From contig JAHFDN010000019.1 of NCBI GenBank assembly GCA_023248995.1, positions 1-60,007 on the forward strand: a stretch of 60,007 nt of DNA, in the 5' to 3' direction. Positions 23,450 to 35,714 of this stretch are shown in pieces. The position numbers were made by a program, and so were the translations under genes. The notes under the pieces were generated by a model, which had not been told where the DNA came from, searched no databases, and saw only the letters and a list, made by a program, of their open reading frames with translations. The first letter of the stretch is position 1; each line of letters opens with the position of its first letter. This DNA is from Candidatus Rokuibacteriota bacterium (GTDB taxonomy: Bacteria > Methylomirabilota > Methylomirabilia > Rokubacteriales > CSP1-6).

Positions 23450-24330
23450 GCCGGGCGACCTCCCTTGGCCAGGAGCCCGCCGAAGGCGCCGAGGAGGGCG
23501 CCGCCCCCGAGGAGCACCGCGACCTCGCTCGGGGAAAAGAACGTGGCCCGGGGCAACCCGAGCGTGAAGGAGAGGAGCGGCTCGAGGGCGGGAAGGGCCA
23601 GACGATAGGCGGCATAGAGCCCCCCCACCGCCACCGCCGCGCCCGCCAGGCCCTGGGCCAGGCCCTGGAGGAAGAGCGGCAGACGGATGACCATCTCGGA
23701 GGCGCCCACCAGCCGCATGATCTCCATCTCCTGCCGCCGCGCGTGGAGGACGAGCGTCGTGGCCGTCGTCACCGCGAGAATCGCCGCGAGGGCCAGCACG
23801 GCGCCCACCGCGAGCCCGATCCGCTGAAGGAGCCGCTGGAATTCGGCCAGCCGCTCCACCCACTCGGTCCCCCCCTGCACCTCTTCCACCTCCGGCAGCG
23901 TCGAGAGCCGCTGGACCAGGGCGCGCGTGCCCGCCGGCGTGGAGGCCTCCGGCGCGGGTGTCACTTCGACCGAGGGCGGCAGCGGGTTGGTCGCGAGCTC
24001 CGCCACGAGGCTCGCCTGACCGCCCAGCTGGCGCCTCAAGGTCTGGAGCGCCTCGGCTTTGGAGACGTAGCGCATCCGCTGGATGCCGCCGACGGCCTCC
24101 AGCTTCGCCAGGAGCTCATCCGCCGTCCCCGGCGCCGGCTCCTCCCGCAGATACACGACGACGCGCAGGCGGTCGCGCCACTGGGCCACCACCCGGCCGA
24201 GGTTCAGCGACAGCACCCAGAACGCGCCGAGTGCGGCCAGGGAGAGCGTGATCAGCAGCACCGCGCTCGCGGCCACGCGCCCGCCGCGCCTCAGATCGCG
24301 GACTGCCTCCTCGATCAGGAACAAGAACAT
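23446..24330 (-). CDS. ftsX: Cell-division ABC transporter permease FtsX
   Basis: 294 residues with four transmembrane segments (near 22-45, 170-195, 215-240 and 270-290) and a large periplasmic loop after the first (RLRVVVYLREEPAP, ALQTLRRQLGG, LPPSVEVTPAPEAST). It couples cytoplasmic ATP hydrolysis by FtsE to periplasmic hydrolase activation through EnvC, which is encoded by the overlapping next gene. Confidence 0.94.
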   Translation of the reverse strand: MFLFLIEEAVRDLRRGGRVAASAVLLITLSLAALGAFWVLSLNLGRVVAQWRDRLRVVVYLREEPAPGTADELLAKLEAVGGIQRMRYVSKAEALQTLRRQLGGQASLVAELATNPLPPSVEVTPAPEASTPAGTRALVQRLSTLPEVEEVQGGTEWVERLAEFQRLLQRIGLAVGAVLALAAILAVTTATTLVLHARRQEMEIMRLVGASEMVIRLPLFLQGLAQGLAGAAVAVGGLYAAYRLALPALEPLLSFTLGLPRATFFSPSEVAVLLGGGALLGAFGGLLAKGGRPA

Positions 24331-24336
24331 GTGGCG

Positions 24337-25008
24337 TCAGTCCTTGTCCTTCAGGAGGCGTCCCCTCTCCAGCACGAGCGTCCGGCGCTTCAGCTGATCC
24401 GCCAGCGTCGCCCGGTGCGTCGCCAGGAGAATCGTCGTCCCGCGGTTCCAGATCTCTCTCAGGAGGTCCAAGATCTCCTCCGCGATGCCCTCGTCGAGAT
24501 TCCCCGTCGGCTCGTCGGCCAGGAGCAGGGCAGGCTCCTTGACCAGCGCCCGCGCCAGCGACGCCCGTTGCTGCTCTCCGAGCGAGAGCTGGGCCGGCAG
24601 CGCCTGCGCCCTCGCCGAGAGCCCCACCGCCTTGAGGGCCTGCATCACCCGCGGGGCGATCTCCCGCCGGGGCGTGCCGAGGACCCGGAGGACGAAAACG
24701 ATGTTCTCGTAGACGTTCCGACCGGGCAGGAGCTTGGCATCCTGGAAGACCATGCCGATGGCCCGTCGGAGCTGGGGGATATTGGACCGGCGGAGGCGCG
24801 TCACCTCGTAGCCGGCCACCCGGATCTCCCCTTCCGTCGGCACCTCGTCCCGGTACAGGAGCCTGAGGAGCGTCGTCTTGCCCGAGCCGCTGGGTCCGGC
24901 CAGGACCGTGAACTCGCCCTTGTCGATTTCGAACGAGACGTCGGCCAGAGCGGTCACCTTCACCGGCCCCACGCGATACTCCTTGAACACGTGCTGGAGC
25001 TGAATCAT
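24337..25008 (-). CDS. ftsE: Cell-division ATP-binding protein FtsE
   Basis: 223 residues. The ABC ATPase motifs are complete: Walker [14 protein letters not shown]-loop MVFQDAKLL, the signature [15 protein letters not shown] (LSGGQ variant with E), Walker [15 protein letters not shown] and the H-loop LLATHRATL. It pairs with FtsX, whose gene starts 6 bases later. Confidence 0.95.
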   Translation of the reverse strand: MIQLQHVFKEYRVGPVKVTALADVSFEIDKGEFTVLAGPSGSGKTTLLRLLYRDEVPTEGEIRVAGYEVTRLRRSNIPQLRRAIGMVFQDAKLLPGRNVYENIVFVLRVLGTPRREIAPRVMQALKAVGLSARAQALPAQLSLGEQQRASLARALVKEPALLLADEPTGNLDEGIAEEILDLLREIWNRGTTILLATHRATLADQLKRRTLVLERGRLLKDKD

Positions 25009-25071
25009 GTAACGATTGCGCCATTATACGCTTGGGAGCAGAGGCCCACCAAGGAATGCCGGGCCCCTAGC

Positions 25072-26532
25072 TCAGGGCTCTTTGGGGAGGCGTTCGAGGA
25101 GGAGCTGGTTGACGAGCGCCGGGTTGGCCTTCCCCTGGGTCGCCTTCATCACCTGGCCGACCAGAAAACCGAGGCTCTGCTTTTTGCCCTTCTTCCAGTC
25201 CTCCACGGCCCCCGGGTTCGAGGCCAGCACCTGGCCGACCACGGCGCCGAGGGCGCCGGCGTCGGCCACCTGGACGAGCCCCTCGCGCCTGACGATCGTC
25301 TCGGCATCCTCGCCCGAGCGGTACATCTTCTCGAAGACATCCTTGGCGATCTTCCCGCTGATCGTCCCGTCCTCGATCAGGGCGAGGAGCCGGGCCAGGT
25401 TCCGGGGCGGGATCGGACTCTTCGAGATGGCAGCCTCATCATCCCCGAGCAATTCCCGAAGGAGCTCCGACATCACCCAGTTCGAGACGACCTTGGGCTT
25501 GGGGTACTCCCTCACCGCCGCCTCGTAGTAGTCGGCCAGGGCGCGGCTCTGGGTGAGGAGGTCCGCGTCGTAGGCGGGCAGCCCGTACTGGGAGACGAAG
25601 CGCCGCTGGCGCTCGACAGGGAGCTCGGGGAGCGTGGTCCGGAGCTGATCGGCCCAGCGCTGCTCCACCTTGAGCGGGACCAGATCGGGCTCGGGGAAGT
25701 AGCGGTAGTCGTGGGCGTACTCCTTCGAGCGCATGGAGAGCGTGTAACTCCTGTCGGCCTCCCACAGGCGCGTCTCCTGCACAATGGTTTGCCCGGAGGT
25801 GATCGCCATGCGCTGGCGTTCCCCCTCGTATGCGGTCGCTTGCTGGACATTCTTAAAAGAGTTCAGGTTTTTAACCTCAACCTTCGTCCCCAACTCGCTC
25901 GAGCCTCTGGGTCGAATCGAAACGTTTGTGTCGCACCGGAGTGACCCTTCTTCCATGTTCCCGTCGCAGACGCCCAGGTAAATCAGGATCGCACGGAGCG
26001 CCTTAAAGTAGACGGCTGCCTCCTCCGGAGAGCGGATGTCGGGCTTGGAGACGATCTCCATGAGCGGGACGCCGGAGCGGTTGAAGTCCACGAGGCTCGC
26101 CCGCGCTGTCTCGAGCGTCCCCTCGTGGACGAGCTTCCCCACGTCCTCCTCCAAGTGCACCCGCTGGATCCCTATCCGCTTTACCTGTCCACCGACTTCA
26201 ATCTCGAGCCATCCTTCCACCGCCAGCGGCTCCTCGTACTGGCTGATCTGGTAGTTCTTCGGCATGTCCGGGTAGTAGTAGTGCTTGCGGGCGAAGCGGC
26301 AGCCAGAATTGATCGTGCAGTGTAGCGCGAGCGCGGTCCTCATGGCGAACTCGACGGCGCGACGGTTGATCACCGGCAGCACCCCCGGCATTCCCTGGCA
26401 GATGGGACAGGTCTGGGAGTTCGGCGCGCCGCCGAACGTAGTGGGGCAGCCGCAGAACATCTTCGAGCGCGTCAAGAGCTGCGCGTGCACCTCGAGCCCG
26501 ATGACGTCCTCGTAGTCCGCCGCACGGCTCAT
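25072..26532 (-). CDS. gatB: Aspartyl/glutamyl-tRNA amidotransferase subunit B
   Basis: 486 residues. GatB holds the kinase-like site that activates misacylated Glu-tRNA(Gln) or Asp-tRNA(Asn) for amidation. Seen: [14 protein letters not shown], the zinc-type CGCPTTFGG...[45 protein letters not shown] and a C-terminal YqeY-like tail. The start overlaps the gatA stop (ATGA). Confidence 0.97.
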   Translation of the reverse strand: MSRAADYEDVIGLEVHAQLLTRSKMFCGCPTTFGGAPNSQTCPICQGMPGVLPVINRRAVEFAMRTALALHCTINSGCRFARKHYYYPDMPKNYQISQYEEPLAVEGWLEIEVGGQVKRIGIQRVHLEEDVGKLVHEGTLETARASLVDFNRSGVPLMEIVSKPDIRSPEEAAVYFKALRAILIYLGVCDGNMEEGSLRCDTNVSIRPRGSSELGTKVEVKNLNSFKNVQQATAYEGERQRMAITSGQTIVQETRLWEADRSYTLSMRSKEYAHDYRYFPEPDLVPLKVEQRWADQLRTTLPELPVERQRRFVSQYGLPAYDADLLTQSRALADYYEAAVREYPKPKVVSNWVMSELLRELLGDDEAAISKSPIPPRNLARLLALIEDGTISGKIAKDVFEKMYRSGEDAETIVRREGLVQVADAGALGAVVGQVLASNPGAVEDWKKGKKQSLGFLVGQVMKATQGKANPALVNQLLLERLPKEP

Positions 26533-27977
26533 GCGAGCTCCGGGGCGCGGGTGTGCCAGGGCGTGACCTGCTCGTAGGCGTACGCCGCCGAGAGGAGCGT
26601 GGCCTCGTCAAAGGGCTTGCCGATCAGCTGGAGCCCGATGGGGAGCCCGGTCGCCGTGAAGCCGCCGGGCAGGGAGAGGCCGGGGAGCCCGGCCAGGTTG
26701 ACGGGGATCGTGAAGACGTCGCAGAGGTACATCTGGAGCGGGTCCTCTTTGTCGCCGAGCTTGAAGGCGACGCTTGGCGCTGTGGGGCAGACGAGCAGGT
26801 CCACGCGCTCGAAGGCCTGCTGGAAGTCGCGCCGCACGAGCGTCCTCACCCGCTGGGCCTTCCCGTAGTACGCCTCGTAATACCCGGCGCTCAGCGCGTA
26901 TGTCCCCAGCATGATCCGGCGCTTCACCTCAGCGCCGAAGCCCTCGGCGCGCGTCCGGCCGTACATCTGGATCAGGTCCTTCCCGCCAGCGGCGCGATAG
27001 CCGTACTTGACGCCGTCGTAGCGCGCCAGGTTGGAGGAGGCCTCCGCCGGGGCAATCAGGTAGTAGGCCGCGAGCGCGTAGTCGGTGTGGGGGAGCGAGA
27101 CCTTTTCGGTCCGAGCCCCGAGGCCTTTCAGCACGTCGATGGCGGCCCGCACCGCCGCCTCCACCTCGGGGTCCATCCCCTCGATGAAGTACTCGGCCGG
27201 GACCCCGACCCGCAACCCCTCGATCCCCCGCCCCAGCGCCGCCGTGTAGTCCGGCACCGGAACCTCGGTAGAGGTCGAGTCGAGCGGGTCGTGGCCGGCG
27301 ATAGCCTGGAGGATGAGCGCCGCGCCGCGCACGTCCCGGGCGAAGGGACCGATCTGATCGAGCGAGGAGGCGAAGGCCACGAGCCCGTACCGCGACACCC
27401 GGCCGTACGTGGGCTTGAGCCCCACCGTCCCGCAGAACGCCGCGGGCTGACGGATCGAGCCGCCCGTGTCGCTGCCGAGGGCGCCTAGAGCCAGGTCGGC
27501 GGCCACCGCGGCGGCGGAGCCGCCGGAGGAGCCGCCGGGCACGCGCCCGAGGTCCCACGGATTGCGCGTCGGGAAGAAGGCCGAGTTCTCCGTGGAGGAG
27601 CCCATCGCGAACTCGTCCATGTTGGTCTTGCCGAGGATGATCGCGCCGGCGGCCCCGAGCCGCGCGATCACGGTCGCGTCGTAGGGCGGGACGAAGGGCT
27701 CCAGGATCTTGGACCCGCAGGCGGTCCTGATCCCTTTCGTGCAGATCACGTCCTTGATGGCCAGGGGGATGCCGTCGAGGAGGCCCAGGGGCGCGCCGGC
27801 CTTCAGGCGCTTCTCCGCGGCTTCCGCCTGGGCCAGGGCAGTGTCCCGCGTCACGGTGAAGTAGGCGCGCACCTGGGGGTTCAGCGCTTCGATGCGTTCC
27901 AGGTAGGCCCGGACCACCCCGGTAGGCGTCGCCTCCCCGCTCCGGTACCGGATCCCCAGCTCGGCGATCGTCGCCAC
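26529..27977 (-). CDS. gatA: Aspartyl/glutamyl-tRNA amidotransferase subunit A
   Basis: 482 residues from a GTG at 27977, two bases after the gatC stop. It is an amidase-signature glutaminase that supplies ammonia to GatB. Seen: the lysine in [32 protein letters not shown] and [16 protein letters not shown] with the Ser-cis-Ser-Lys triad residues, and [10 protein letters not shown]. Confidence 0.97.
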   Translation of the reverse strand: MATIAELGIRYRSGEATPTGVVRAYLERIEALNPQVRAYFTVTRDTALAQAEAAEKRLKAGAPLGLLDGIPLAIKDVICTKGIRTACGSKILEPFVPPYDATVIARLGAAGAIILGKTNMDEFAMGSSTENSAFFPTRNPWDLGRVPGGSSGGSAAAVAADLALGALGSDTGGSIRQPAAFCGTVGLKPTYGRVSRYGLVAFASSLDQIGPFARDVRGAALILQAIAGHDPLDSTSTEVPVPDYTAALGRGIEGLRVGVPAEYFIEGMDPEVEAAVRAAIDVLKGLGARTEKVSLPHTDYALAAYYLIAPAEASSNLARYDGVKYGYRAAGGKDLIQMYGRTRAEGFGAEVKRRIMLGTYALSAGYYEAYYGKAQRVRTLVRRDFQQAFERVDLLVCPTAPSVAFKLGDKEDPLQMYLCDVFTIPVNLAGLPGLSLPGGFTATGLPIGLQLIGKPFDEATLLSAAYAYEQVTPWHTRAPELA

Positions 27978-27979
27978 GG

Positions 27980-28279
27980 CTACTCCTCGATGATCCGCGG
28001 TACCCGCACGAAATCCCCTTCGCGCTCGGGAGCGTTGGCGAGCATCTCCTCGGTCGGCAGGCACGGCCGCACCTCGTCCTCCCGCATCACGTTCACCATG
28101 GGGATCGCGTGAGAGGTCGGCTCGACGTCGTCGGTGTCGAGCCGCCGGAGCTTGTCGATGTAAGTGAGGATGGCGTCGAGCTGGAAGCGCATCCGCTTCT
28201 TCTCGGGTTCCGAGAGGTCGAGCCGCGCCAGGCGCGCCACGTGCTCCACCTCTGCAAGCGTAATCTTGGGCTCGGCCAT
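27980..28279 (-). CDS. gatC: Aspartyl/glutamyl-tRNA amidotransferase subunit C
   Basis: 99 residues, the typical small belt subunit: [57 protein letters not shown] and [14 protein letters not shown]. First gene of the gatCAB set, starting 3 bases after the helicase stop. Confidence 0.95.
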   Translation of the reverse strand: MAEPKITLAEVEHVARLARLDLSEPEKKRMRFQLDAILTYIDKLRRLDTDDVEPTSHAIPMVNVMREDEVRPCLPTEEMLANAPEREGDFVRVPRIIEE

Positions 28280-28282
28280 TGT

Positions 28283-30508
28283 TTAAATCTCCTCGAGCTG
28301 AGCGTACTGGAGCGACAGGCGCTTGCGCCCCACGCTGGCGAAGTTCACGGTCACGATCACATCCTCGCCCTGGCGCTCAATCCCCACCAGGAGCCCTTCT
28401 CCCCAGCGGGCGTGCCGGAGCCTCGCTCCCACCCGGTACGGCAGGTCCTCGTCCGGCTCGTCCCCCCTCACCCCACCCTGCTCAATGCCCCTCACCTCTT
28501 CCCCTCTCCCCAGCGGGGAGAGGCAGGGTGAGGGGAGAGGATCAAGGTGAGGGGGAGTGCCCCCGCGTGAATTCAAGAGCGCGAGCTGCTCCTCCGCGAT
28601 CTCCAGGAGAAAACGCGACGGCTCGCCCAGCCCCCCGCCGTGAAGCCGACGGCGGAGTGCGTACGACAGATAGAGCTCCCGCTTGGCGCGTGTGAGCCCC
28701 ACGTAACAGAGTCGCCGCTCTTCCTCCAGCTCCTCGACGTCGTTCATGGAGCGGATGTGCGGGAAGACGCCCTCCTCCATGCCGGTAAGGAAGACCACCG
28801 GGAACTCGAGCCCCTTGGCGGAATGGAGTGTCATGAGAGTGACCGCGCCGCGCTCGGCTTTCCACTCGTCCACGGCCGACAGGAGCACGACCGTGTCGAG
28901 GAAGTCCTCGAGCGTGGCGGACTCTCGGGAGCGCTGGAACTCCTCCGCCGCCGCCACGAGCTCCTCCAGGTTCTCCAGGCGCCCCTCGGCGTCCTCGGTC
29001 CGCTCCTGGCGGAGTGCTTCCCGGTAGGCCGAGCGGCCGAGCACCTCGTCGCACAGGGCCGGCAGCGGGACGGTCGTCCGCAGTCCCCGCAGGTCCACGA
29101 TCAAGGCGGCGAACTCCTCGAGCGCCCGTCGCGCCTTGTCCGCGACCTCGCCGCCGAGCCGCCCGCACGTCTCCAGCAGCGGCAGCTTCTCCCGCCGGGC
29201 CGCTTCCTCGAGGCGGGCCAGCGTGGCCCGGCCGATACCCCGCGACGGCGCGGCGATCGCGCGCTTGAAGGCCACGTCGTCCGCCGGGTTAACAACCAGC
29301 CGCAGGTACGCCAGGACATCCTTCACTTCGCGCCGCTCGTAGAAGCGGACGCCCCCGACGATCACGTAGGGGATCGTGCTCCGCCGGAGGGCGTCCTCCA
29401 GGACCCGCGACTGCGCGTTGGTCCGGTAGAAGACCGCGACGTCCCCGTCGCCCAGCCCGTCGGCTCGGAGGCGCTCGATGGTACGGGCGACGAAGGCCGC
29501 CTCCTCGCTCTCGTCCCAGGCGCGGTAGACCCGCGCCCGCTCGCCCTCGGCGTTCTCGGTCCAGAGGGTTTTGCCCTTGCGCCCGGCGTTGTGAGCGATG
29601 ACGGTGGAGGCGATCGCCAGGATCCGCTTCGTCGAGCGGTAGTTCTGCTCGAGCCGGATCACCCGGGTGCCCGCGAAGTCATGCTCGAAGTCCAGGATGT
29701 TCCGAAGGCTGGCGCCCCGGAAGCGGTAGATGGACTGATCATCATCGCCGACGACGCAGAGGTTCCGGTGCTCTCCGGTCAGGAGCTGGATGAGCCGGTA
29801 CTGGACCCGGTTCGTGTCCTGGTACTCGTCCACCAGCACGTACTTCCAGAGACCCCGGTACCAGGCGAGCACCTCCGGCACTTGCTCCCACAGGCGCACC
29901 GTCACGAGCAGGAGGTCGTCGAAGTCCAGCGCGCCGGCTTGCTTGAGCCGCTCCTGGTAGCGGCGGTACACGGCCGCGATCCGGTCCTCGCGGGGCCCTC
30001 GCGCCAGCCGCTCCACCTCGTCCGGGGAGAGCATCTGATTCTTCGCGTGGCTGATCCGGTGGACCACGGCCGCCGGCGGGAGCGCCCGCTCCTCCACCTC
30101 CGCCTCGCGCAGGCACTCCTTCACCAGACCCAACCGGTCTTCCTCGTCGTAGATGACGAAGTGGGGAGACACGCCGAGGTGCCGGACGTGCTCCCGGAGG
30201 ATCCGCACGCAGGCGGAGTGGAAGGTCGCGATGAGCGGCGGGCGAATCCCCGCCGGGAGGAGGAGGTCCTGGACGCGCCGGGCCATCTCCTCGGCGGCCT
30301 TGTTGGTGAACGTGACGGCGAGGACGTTCTTCGGGTGGACCTCCTTGATCCCGAGCAGATAGGCGATCCGGTGGGCGATGACTCGCGTCTTCCCGCTCCC
30401 CGCGCCGGCCAGGACGAGGAGCGGTCCCTCCGTGTGGGTCACGGCGTCACGCTGGGGTGGGTTCAAGTCACGGAGGAACAGGTCAGGGGCCAGGCGGGCG
30501 GCAAGCAA
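28283..30508 (-). CDS. UvrD/PcrA-type superfamily 1 DNA helicase with an in-frame palindromic repeat
   Basis: About 741 residues with all SF1A motifs: LNPPQRDAV, Walker [69 protein letters not shown] and [11 protein letters not shown]. It would unwind DNA in repair and replication restart. The C-terminal linker holds a palindromic repeat translated as [10 protein letters not shown]...[11 protein letters not shown], before the conserved Tudor-like end ([19 protein letters not shown]). The start is uncertain: I use the TTG at 30508, 5 bases after the previous stop. No clear ribosome site is seen. Confidence 0.93.
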   Translation of the reverse strand: MLAARLAPDLFLRDLNPPQRDAVTHTEGPLLVLAGAGSGKTRVIAHRIAYLLGIKEVHPKNVLAVTFTNKAAEEMARRVQDLLLPAGIRPPLIATFHSACVRILREHVRHLGVSPHFVIYDEEDRLGLVKECLREAEVEERALPPAAVVHRISHAKNQMLSPDEVERLARGPREDRIAAVYRRYQERLKQAGALDFDDLLLVTVRLWEQVPEVLAWYRGLWKYVLVDEYQDTNRVQYRLIQLLTGEHRNLCVVGDDDQSIYRFRGASLRNILDFEHDFAGTRVIRLEQNYRSTKRILAIASTVIAHNAGRKGKTLWTENAEGERARVYRAWDESEEAAFVARTIERLRADGLGDGDVAVFYRTNAQSRVLEDALRRSTIPYVIVGGVRFYERREVKDVLAYLRLVVNPADDVAFKRAIAAPSRGIGRATLARLEEAARREKLPLLETCGRLGGEVADKARRALEEFAALIVDLRGLRTTVPLPALCDEVLGRSAYREALRQERTEDAEGRLENLEELVAAAEEFQRSRESATLEDFLDTVVLLSAVDEWKAERGAVTLMTLHSAKGLEFPVVFLTGMEEGVFPHIRSMNDVEELEEERRLCYVGLTRAKRELYLSYALRRRLHGGGLGEPSRFLLEIAEEQLALLNSRGGTPPHLDPLPSPCLSPLGRGEEVRGIEQGGVRGDEPDEDLPYRVGARLRHARWGEGLLVGIERQGEDVIVTVNFASVGRKRLSLQYAQLEEI
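28490..28533. repeat. Palindromic repeat, copy 2 (inside the helicase gene)
   Basis: The inner stem CCTCTCCCC/GGGGAGAGG has loop AGC, with outer CCTCACC/GGTGAGG, identical in core to 18711-18754. It keeps the reading frame of the helicase and encodes an inserted, proline- and glycine-rich peptide between the helicase core and the C-terminal domain. Confidence 0.8.
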
Positions 30509-30513
30509 ACTGG

Positions 30514-30945
30514 CTACTTGGGCTGGAATTGTTGCGGAACCCTCACCCACTGGTAGACGCCCGGCGTCACCTCCTGGAGGCTCACACGCTCCGGGTAGAT
30601 ATACCCCGTCGTGGTCTCGGTGATCACGTAGCCGGGAATCTCGACGACCTGCTGCTGATACTCTCCCGGGAGGCTCCCCGGCGCCGGCACGTACACGGGG
30701 ACCACCACCTGCTGCGGCGGGACTTCGATCTGCCGGATCACGCTGCCCTGGATCGCCCGATTCGGGGCCGGCAGCCCGTACCACGGCTGAACCGGGGTGG
30801 GAAAGTCGTTGGGGACGTTGGTGATGTTGCTCTGGCTCGGGGGCGTGTTGCCCCCGCTGGGCGGCGGGGGCGCCTGGGCCGGCCCCGTCACCGCCAGAAG
30901 AAGGACCAGCGCCAGTCCCGTGACAGCGAGTGCGTTCCGCATCAT
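30514..30945 (-). CDS. Secreted hypothetical protein
   Basis: 143 residues with a signal peptide (ALAVTGLALVLLLAVTGPAQA). A proline-rich segment follows, then a beta-type domain: VIRQIEVPPQQVVVPVYVPA, QQVVEIPGYVITETTTG, ERVSLQEVTPGVYQWVRVP. No known domain or cysteines. It sits between glmS and the helicase on the same strand, and may share their transcript. Confidence 0.65.
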   Translation of the reverse strand: MMRNALAVTGLALVLLLAVTGPAQAPPPPSGGNTPPSQSNITNVPNDFPTPVQPWYGLPAPNRAIQGSVIRQIEVPPQQVVVPVYVPAPGSLPGEYQQQVVEIPGYVITETTTGYIYPERVSLQEVTPGVYQWVRVPQQFQPK

Positions 30946-30955
30946 GACGACTCGG

Positions 30956-32793
<1,838 letters not shown>

Positions 32794-32794
<1 letters not shown>

Positions 32795-34185
32795 CAGTCG
32801 TCACCCGCCTGCTGCTGCTGCTTGCGCCGGGCCACCCACCCTTCCTTGGTCACCTGCGGGGCGCGCCCCAGGGCGAGGGCTCCCGGCGGGACATCCTCGG
32901 TCACCGTCGAGCCAGCCCCCACATAGGCGCCCTCCCCGATCGTGATGGGAGCCACCAGGCTCGTGTTGGTCCCGATGAATGCGCCCCTGCCGATCCGGGT
33001 CTCGTGTTTCTTGACCCCGTCGTAGTTGCAGGTGATTGTGCCCGCGCCGATGTTGACGTCCTCCGCGACGGTCGCGTCCCCCACGTAGGACAGGTGCGGG
33101 ACCTTCGAGCCGCGGCCGATCCGGGACTTCTTCAGCTCGACGAAGTTGCCGACCTTCGCCCGCGCGCCCACGTGGGAGAGCGGGCGGAGGTGACAGAAGG
33201 GGCCGAGCGTGGCCTCGTCCTCCACGATCGCCTGGCTCAGGACGCAGTAGGGCTTGAGCGTCACCCGGTCCCCCAGCCGGCTGTCCGAGACGTGGCAGCC
33301 CAGGCCGATCGTGCACTCGGCGCCGATGGCCGTCGCGCCTTCCAGCACGACGCCCGGGGCGAGCACGCTGTCGGCGCCGACGGTGACCGTGTCGTCCACG
33401 TACGTCGTGGCGGGATCGAGCACGGTGACTCCCTCGAACATGAGCCGCTCGAGCGCCCGCGCGCGCAGGAGCGCCGCGACCCGGGCGAGCTGCTTCCGGT
33501 CGTTGATCCCCAGGCATTCGGCCGGATCCTCCGCCATCACGGCCTCGATGGGCTGGCCCTGGCGCCCCAGGATGGCGATGACGTCGGTCAGGTAGTACTC
33601 CCCCTGGTCGTTGTCGGCGCGCACCTGGTCGAGAGCCGGCCAGAGCCGGCGCGCGTCGAAGGCGTAGACGCTGGTGGCGACCTCGCGGATCTGCTTCTGC
33701 TCGGGCGAGGCGTCGCGGTCCTCGACGATGGCCCTGACGCGCCCCGCGTCGCGGACGATCCGGCCGTAGCCCTCGGGAGCGTCCAGCACCGCCGTGAGGA
33801 GCGTCGCAGCCGCGCCGCTCCCCCGGTGCCGCTCCACGAGGCGCTCGAGCGTCAGGGCGCTGAGGAGCGGTGTGTCGGCCGGGAGGACCAGCACGGTCCC
33901 GGAGCCGTTCCCGCAGGCGCTCCGGGCCTGCTGCAGCGCGTGGCCCGTCCCGAGGCGCTCCTTCTGCTCGATGAAGTGGACGCTCGGCCCCTCCCCCACC
34001 GCCTGCCGGACCTCTTCGCTGCCCCGGCCCACCACGAGGACGAGCCGGCCGCCCAGCTGCCGCGCGAGGCGGACAGGATAGGCGATGAGGGGGCGGCCCC
34101 CGATGCGGTGAAGCGCCTTGGGAAGACGCGAGCGCATGCGCGTCCCCTCGCCCGCCGCAAGGACCACGGTCGTGAGGGCACTCAT
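32794..34185 (-). CDS. glmU: Bifunctional UDP-GlcNAc pyrophosphorylase / GlcN-1-P acetyltransferase GlmU
   Basis: 463 residues from the ATG at 34185. The N-terminal uridylyltransferase has VVLAAGEGTRMRSRLPKALH and EQKERLGTGHAL. The C-terminal left-handed beta-helix carries hexapeptide repeats and the acetyltransferase sites KVGNFVELKKSRIG and NIGAGTITCNYDG. It completes UDP-GlcNAc synthesis with GlmS, which is encoded next. A tyrosine/asparagine site typical of GlmU is intact. Confidence 0.97.
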
Positions 34186-34248
34186 GATACTGGCAATTGT
34201 AGCACGACCCGCAAAGGCGGCTCGCCTCCGCTCGCGCATCCCTCCAAC

Positions 34249-35226
34249 TTATGTGGCGCGAGTCGTGCGGAGATGAGACAGGAGGCGCTCGATCCTATAG
34301 GGAAGAGGGGACGTGAGCTCGAGGCGCGCCCCGGTCGCCGGGTGGATGAAGGCGAGGATCGAGGCGTGGAGAGCGACGCCGTCGAGCCCTTCGACGAGAG
34401 CCGCCAGGGTCGGATCGGCGATCCGCGGCGTGGAGCGGAGCCGGTAGGTCTGGTCGCCCACCACCGGGTGGCCGAGCGAGGCCAGGTGGACACGGATCTG
34501 GTGGGTCCGGCCCGTCTCGAGCCGCGCCTCGAGGTACGTGAACCCCCCGAGCCGCTCCAGGACCCTGTAGTGCGTGACCGCGCGCTTGCCGCGGCCGAGC
34601 GGAAGAACGGCCATCCGGGTCCGGTGGCGGGGATGCCTTCCGATAGCGGCGTCAATCACGCCCTCCGATCGGGGGACCTTGCCGTGGACGAGAGCCAGGT
34701 AGCGCCGCATCACCTGCCGGGCCGCGAGCTGCTTGGTAAGTCCAGCGTACGCCCCGGGCCGCTTGGCCACCACGAGGAGGCCGGAGGTGCCTTTGTCGAG
34801 GCGGTGGACGATGCCGGGCCTCCCCGCCCCGCCAACCCCCGCCGTGGATGGGGCGTGGGCCAGGAGGGCATGCGCGAGCGTGCCGCTCCGCCGGCCCACC
34901 CCGGGGTGGACGACCATCTGCGCGGGCTTGTCCACGACGAGCACGTCGGCGTCCTCGTAGACCACGCTGAGAGGGATGGCCTCGGGGATCAGCGCCTGCG
35001 GTGGGGCGGGCGGCACCGTCACGACGACCTGCTGGCCTGCCTTGAGCCTGACCGACGGCTTCACCGCTCGTCCGTCCACCCTGACGCGCCCCTCGCCGAC
35101 GAGCGCCTTGAGACGCGCGCGCGAGAGGTCGGGGAGCTTCTCTACGAGCCACAGGTCCAGACGACGGCCCGCCGCACCGGGCCCGACGGAAACCCGCTCG
35201 ACGCGATCGGCGACCAGGGACACCAC
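34249..35226 (-). CDS. RluD-family 23S rRNA pseudouridine synthase
   Basis: 325 residues. An N-terminal S4 RNA-binding domain (RLDLWLVEKLPDLSRARLKA, GEGRVRVDGR) is followed by the synthase domain with the catalytic aspartate in GIVHRLDKGTSGLLVVAK and the ETGRTHQIRVHLASLGHPVVG block. The architecture matches RluD, which modifies helix 69. Two adjacent GTG codons (35226, 35223) can start it. It follows lspA closely. Confidence 0.9.
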   Translation of the reverse strand: MVSLVADRVERVSVGPGAAGRRLDLWLVEKLPDLSRARLKALVGEGRVRVDGRAVKPSVRLKAGQQVVVTVPPAPPQALIPEAIPLSVVYEDADVLVVDKPAQMVVHPGVGRRSGTLAHALLAHAPSTAGVGGAGRPGIVHRLDKGTSGLLVVAKRPGAYAGLTKQLAARQVMRRYLALVHGKVPRSEGVIDAAIGRHPRHRTRMAVLPLGRGKRAVTHYRVLERLGGFTYLEARLETGRTHQIRVHLASLGHPVVGDQTYRLRSTPRIADPTLAALVEGLDGVALHASILAFIHPATGARLELTSPLPYRIERLLSHLRTTRAT

Positions 35227-35237
35227 CGGCGGACGGC

Positions 35238-35714
35238 TCAGGCGGGGCGGGCGGGATGGGGGCTCAGGAGGCGAAAGGCCAGGAGCGCGACCCCGACGCT
35301 GATGGCCGAGTCGGCCACGTTGAAGGCGGGCCAGTGATAAGTCTTCCAGTACACGTCGATGAAATCCACCACGGCGCCGAAGCGCCACCGGTCGAACAGA
35401 TTGCCCACGGCGCCGCCGAAGATGAGCCCGAGGGCAAAGGCCGCGCCCCAGCCACCTCCGGGGAGCAGTTGGAGCGCGAGCACTCCGAGCGCGCAGAGGG
35501 CGCCGAGCGACAGGAGCGCGACGACCCAGCGCCAGCCGGGGGGAACCGTGCCGAGCATGCCGAAGGCGAGGCCGGGGTTCAGCACCAGGGTGAGAGCGAG
35601 GACGCCGTCCACCACCGACACCGGCAGGCCGGGAGACAGCCGCGCCAGAGCCAGGAGCTTGGTCACCTGGTCCAGAGCCAGGACGACCGCCCCCACCGCG
35701 AGCGTGAGCCTCAT
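35238..35714 (-). CDS. lspA: Lipoprotein signal peptidase LspA
   Basis: 158 residues, four transmembrane helices. The two catalytic aspartates are in GAVGNLFDRWRFGAVVDFID and FNVADSAISVG, and the conserved N-terminal ALDQVTKL and VLNPGLAFG are present. It cleaves prolipoproteins before the lipidated cysteine. It overlaps the ileS stop (ATGA), the usual ileS-lspA arrangement. Confidence 0.96.
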   Translation of the reverse strand: MRLTLAVGAVVLALDQVTKLLALARLSPGLPVSVVDGVLALTLVLNPGLAFGMLGTVPPGWRWVVALLSLGALCALGVLALQLLPGGGWGAAFALGLIFGGAVGNLFDRWRFGAVVDFIDVYWKTYHWPAFNVADSAISVGVALLAFRLLSPHPARPA

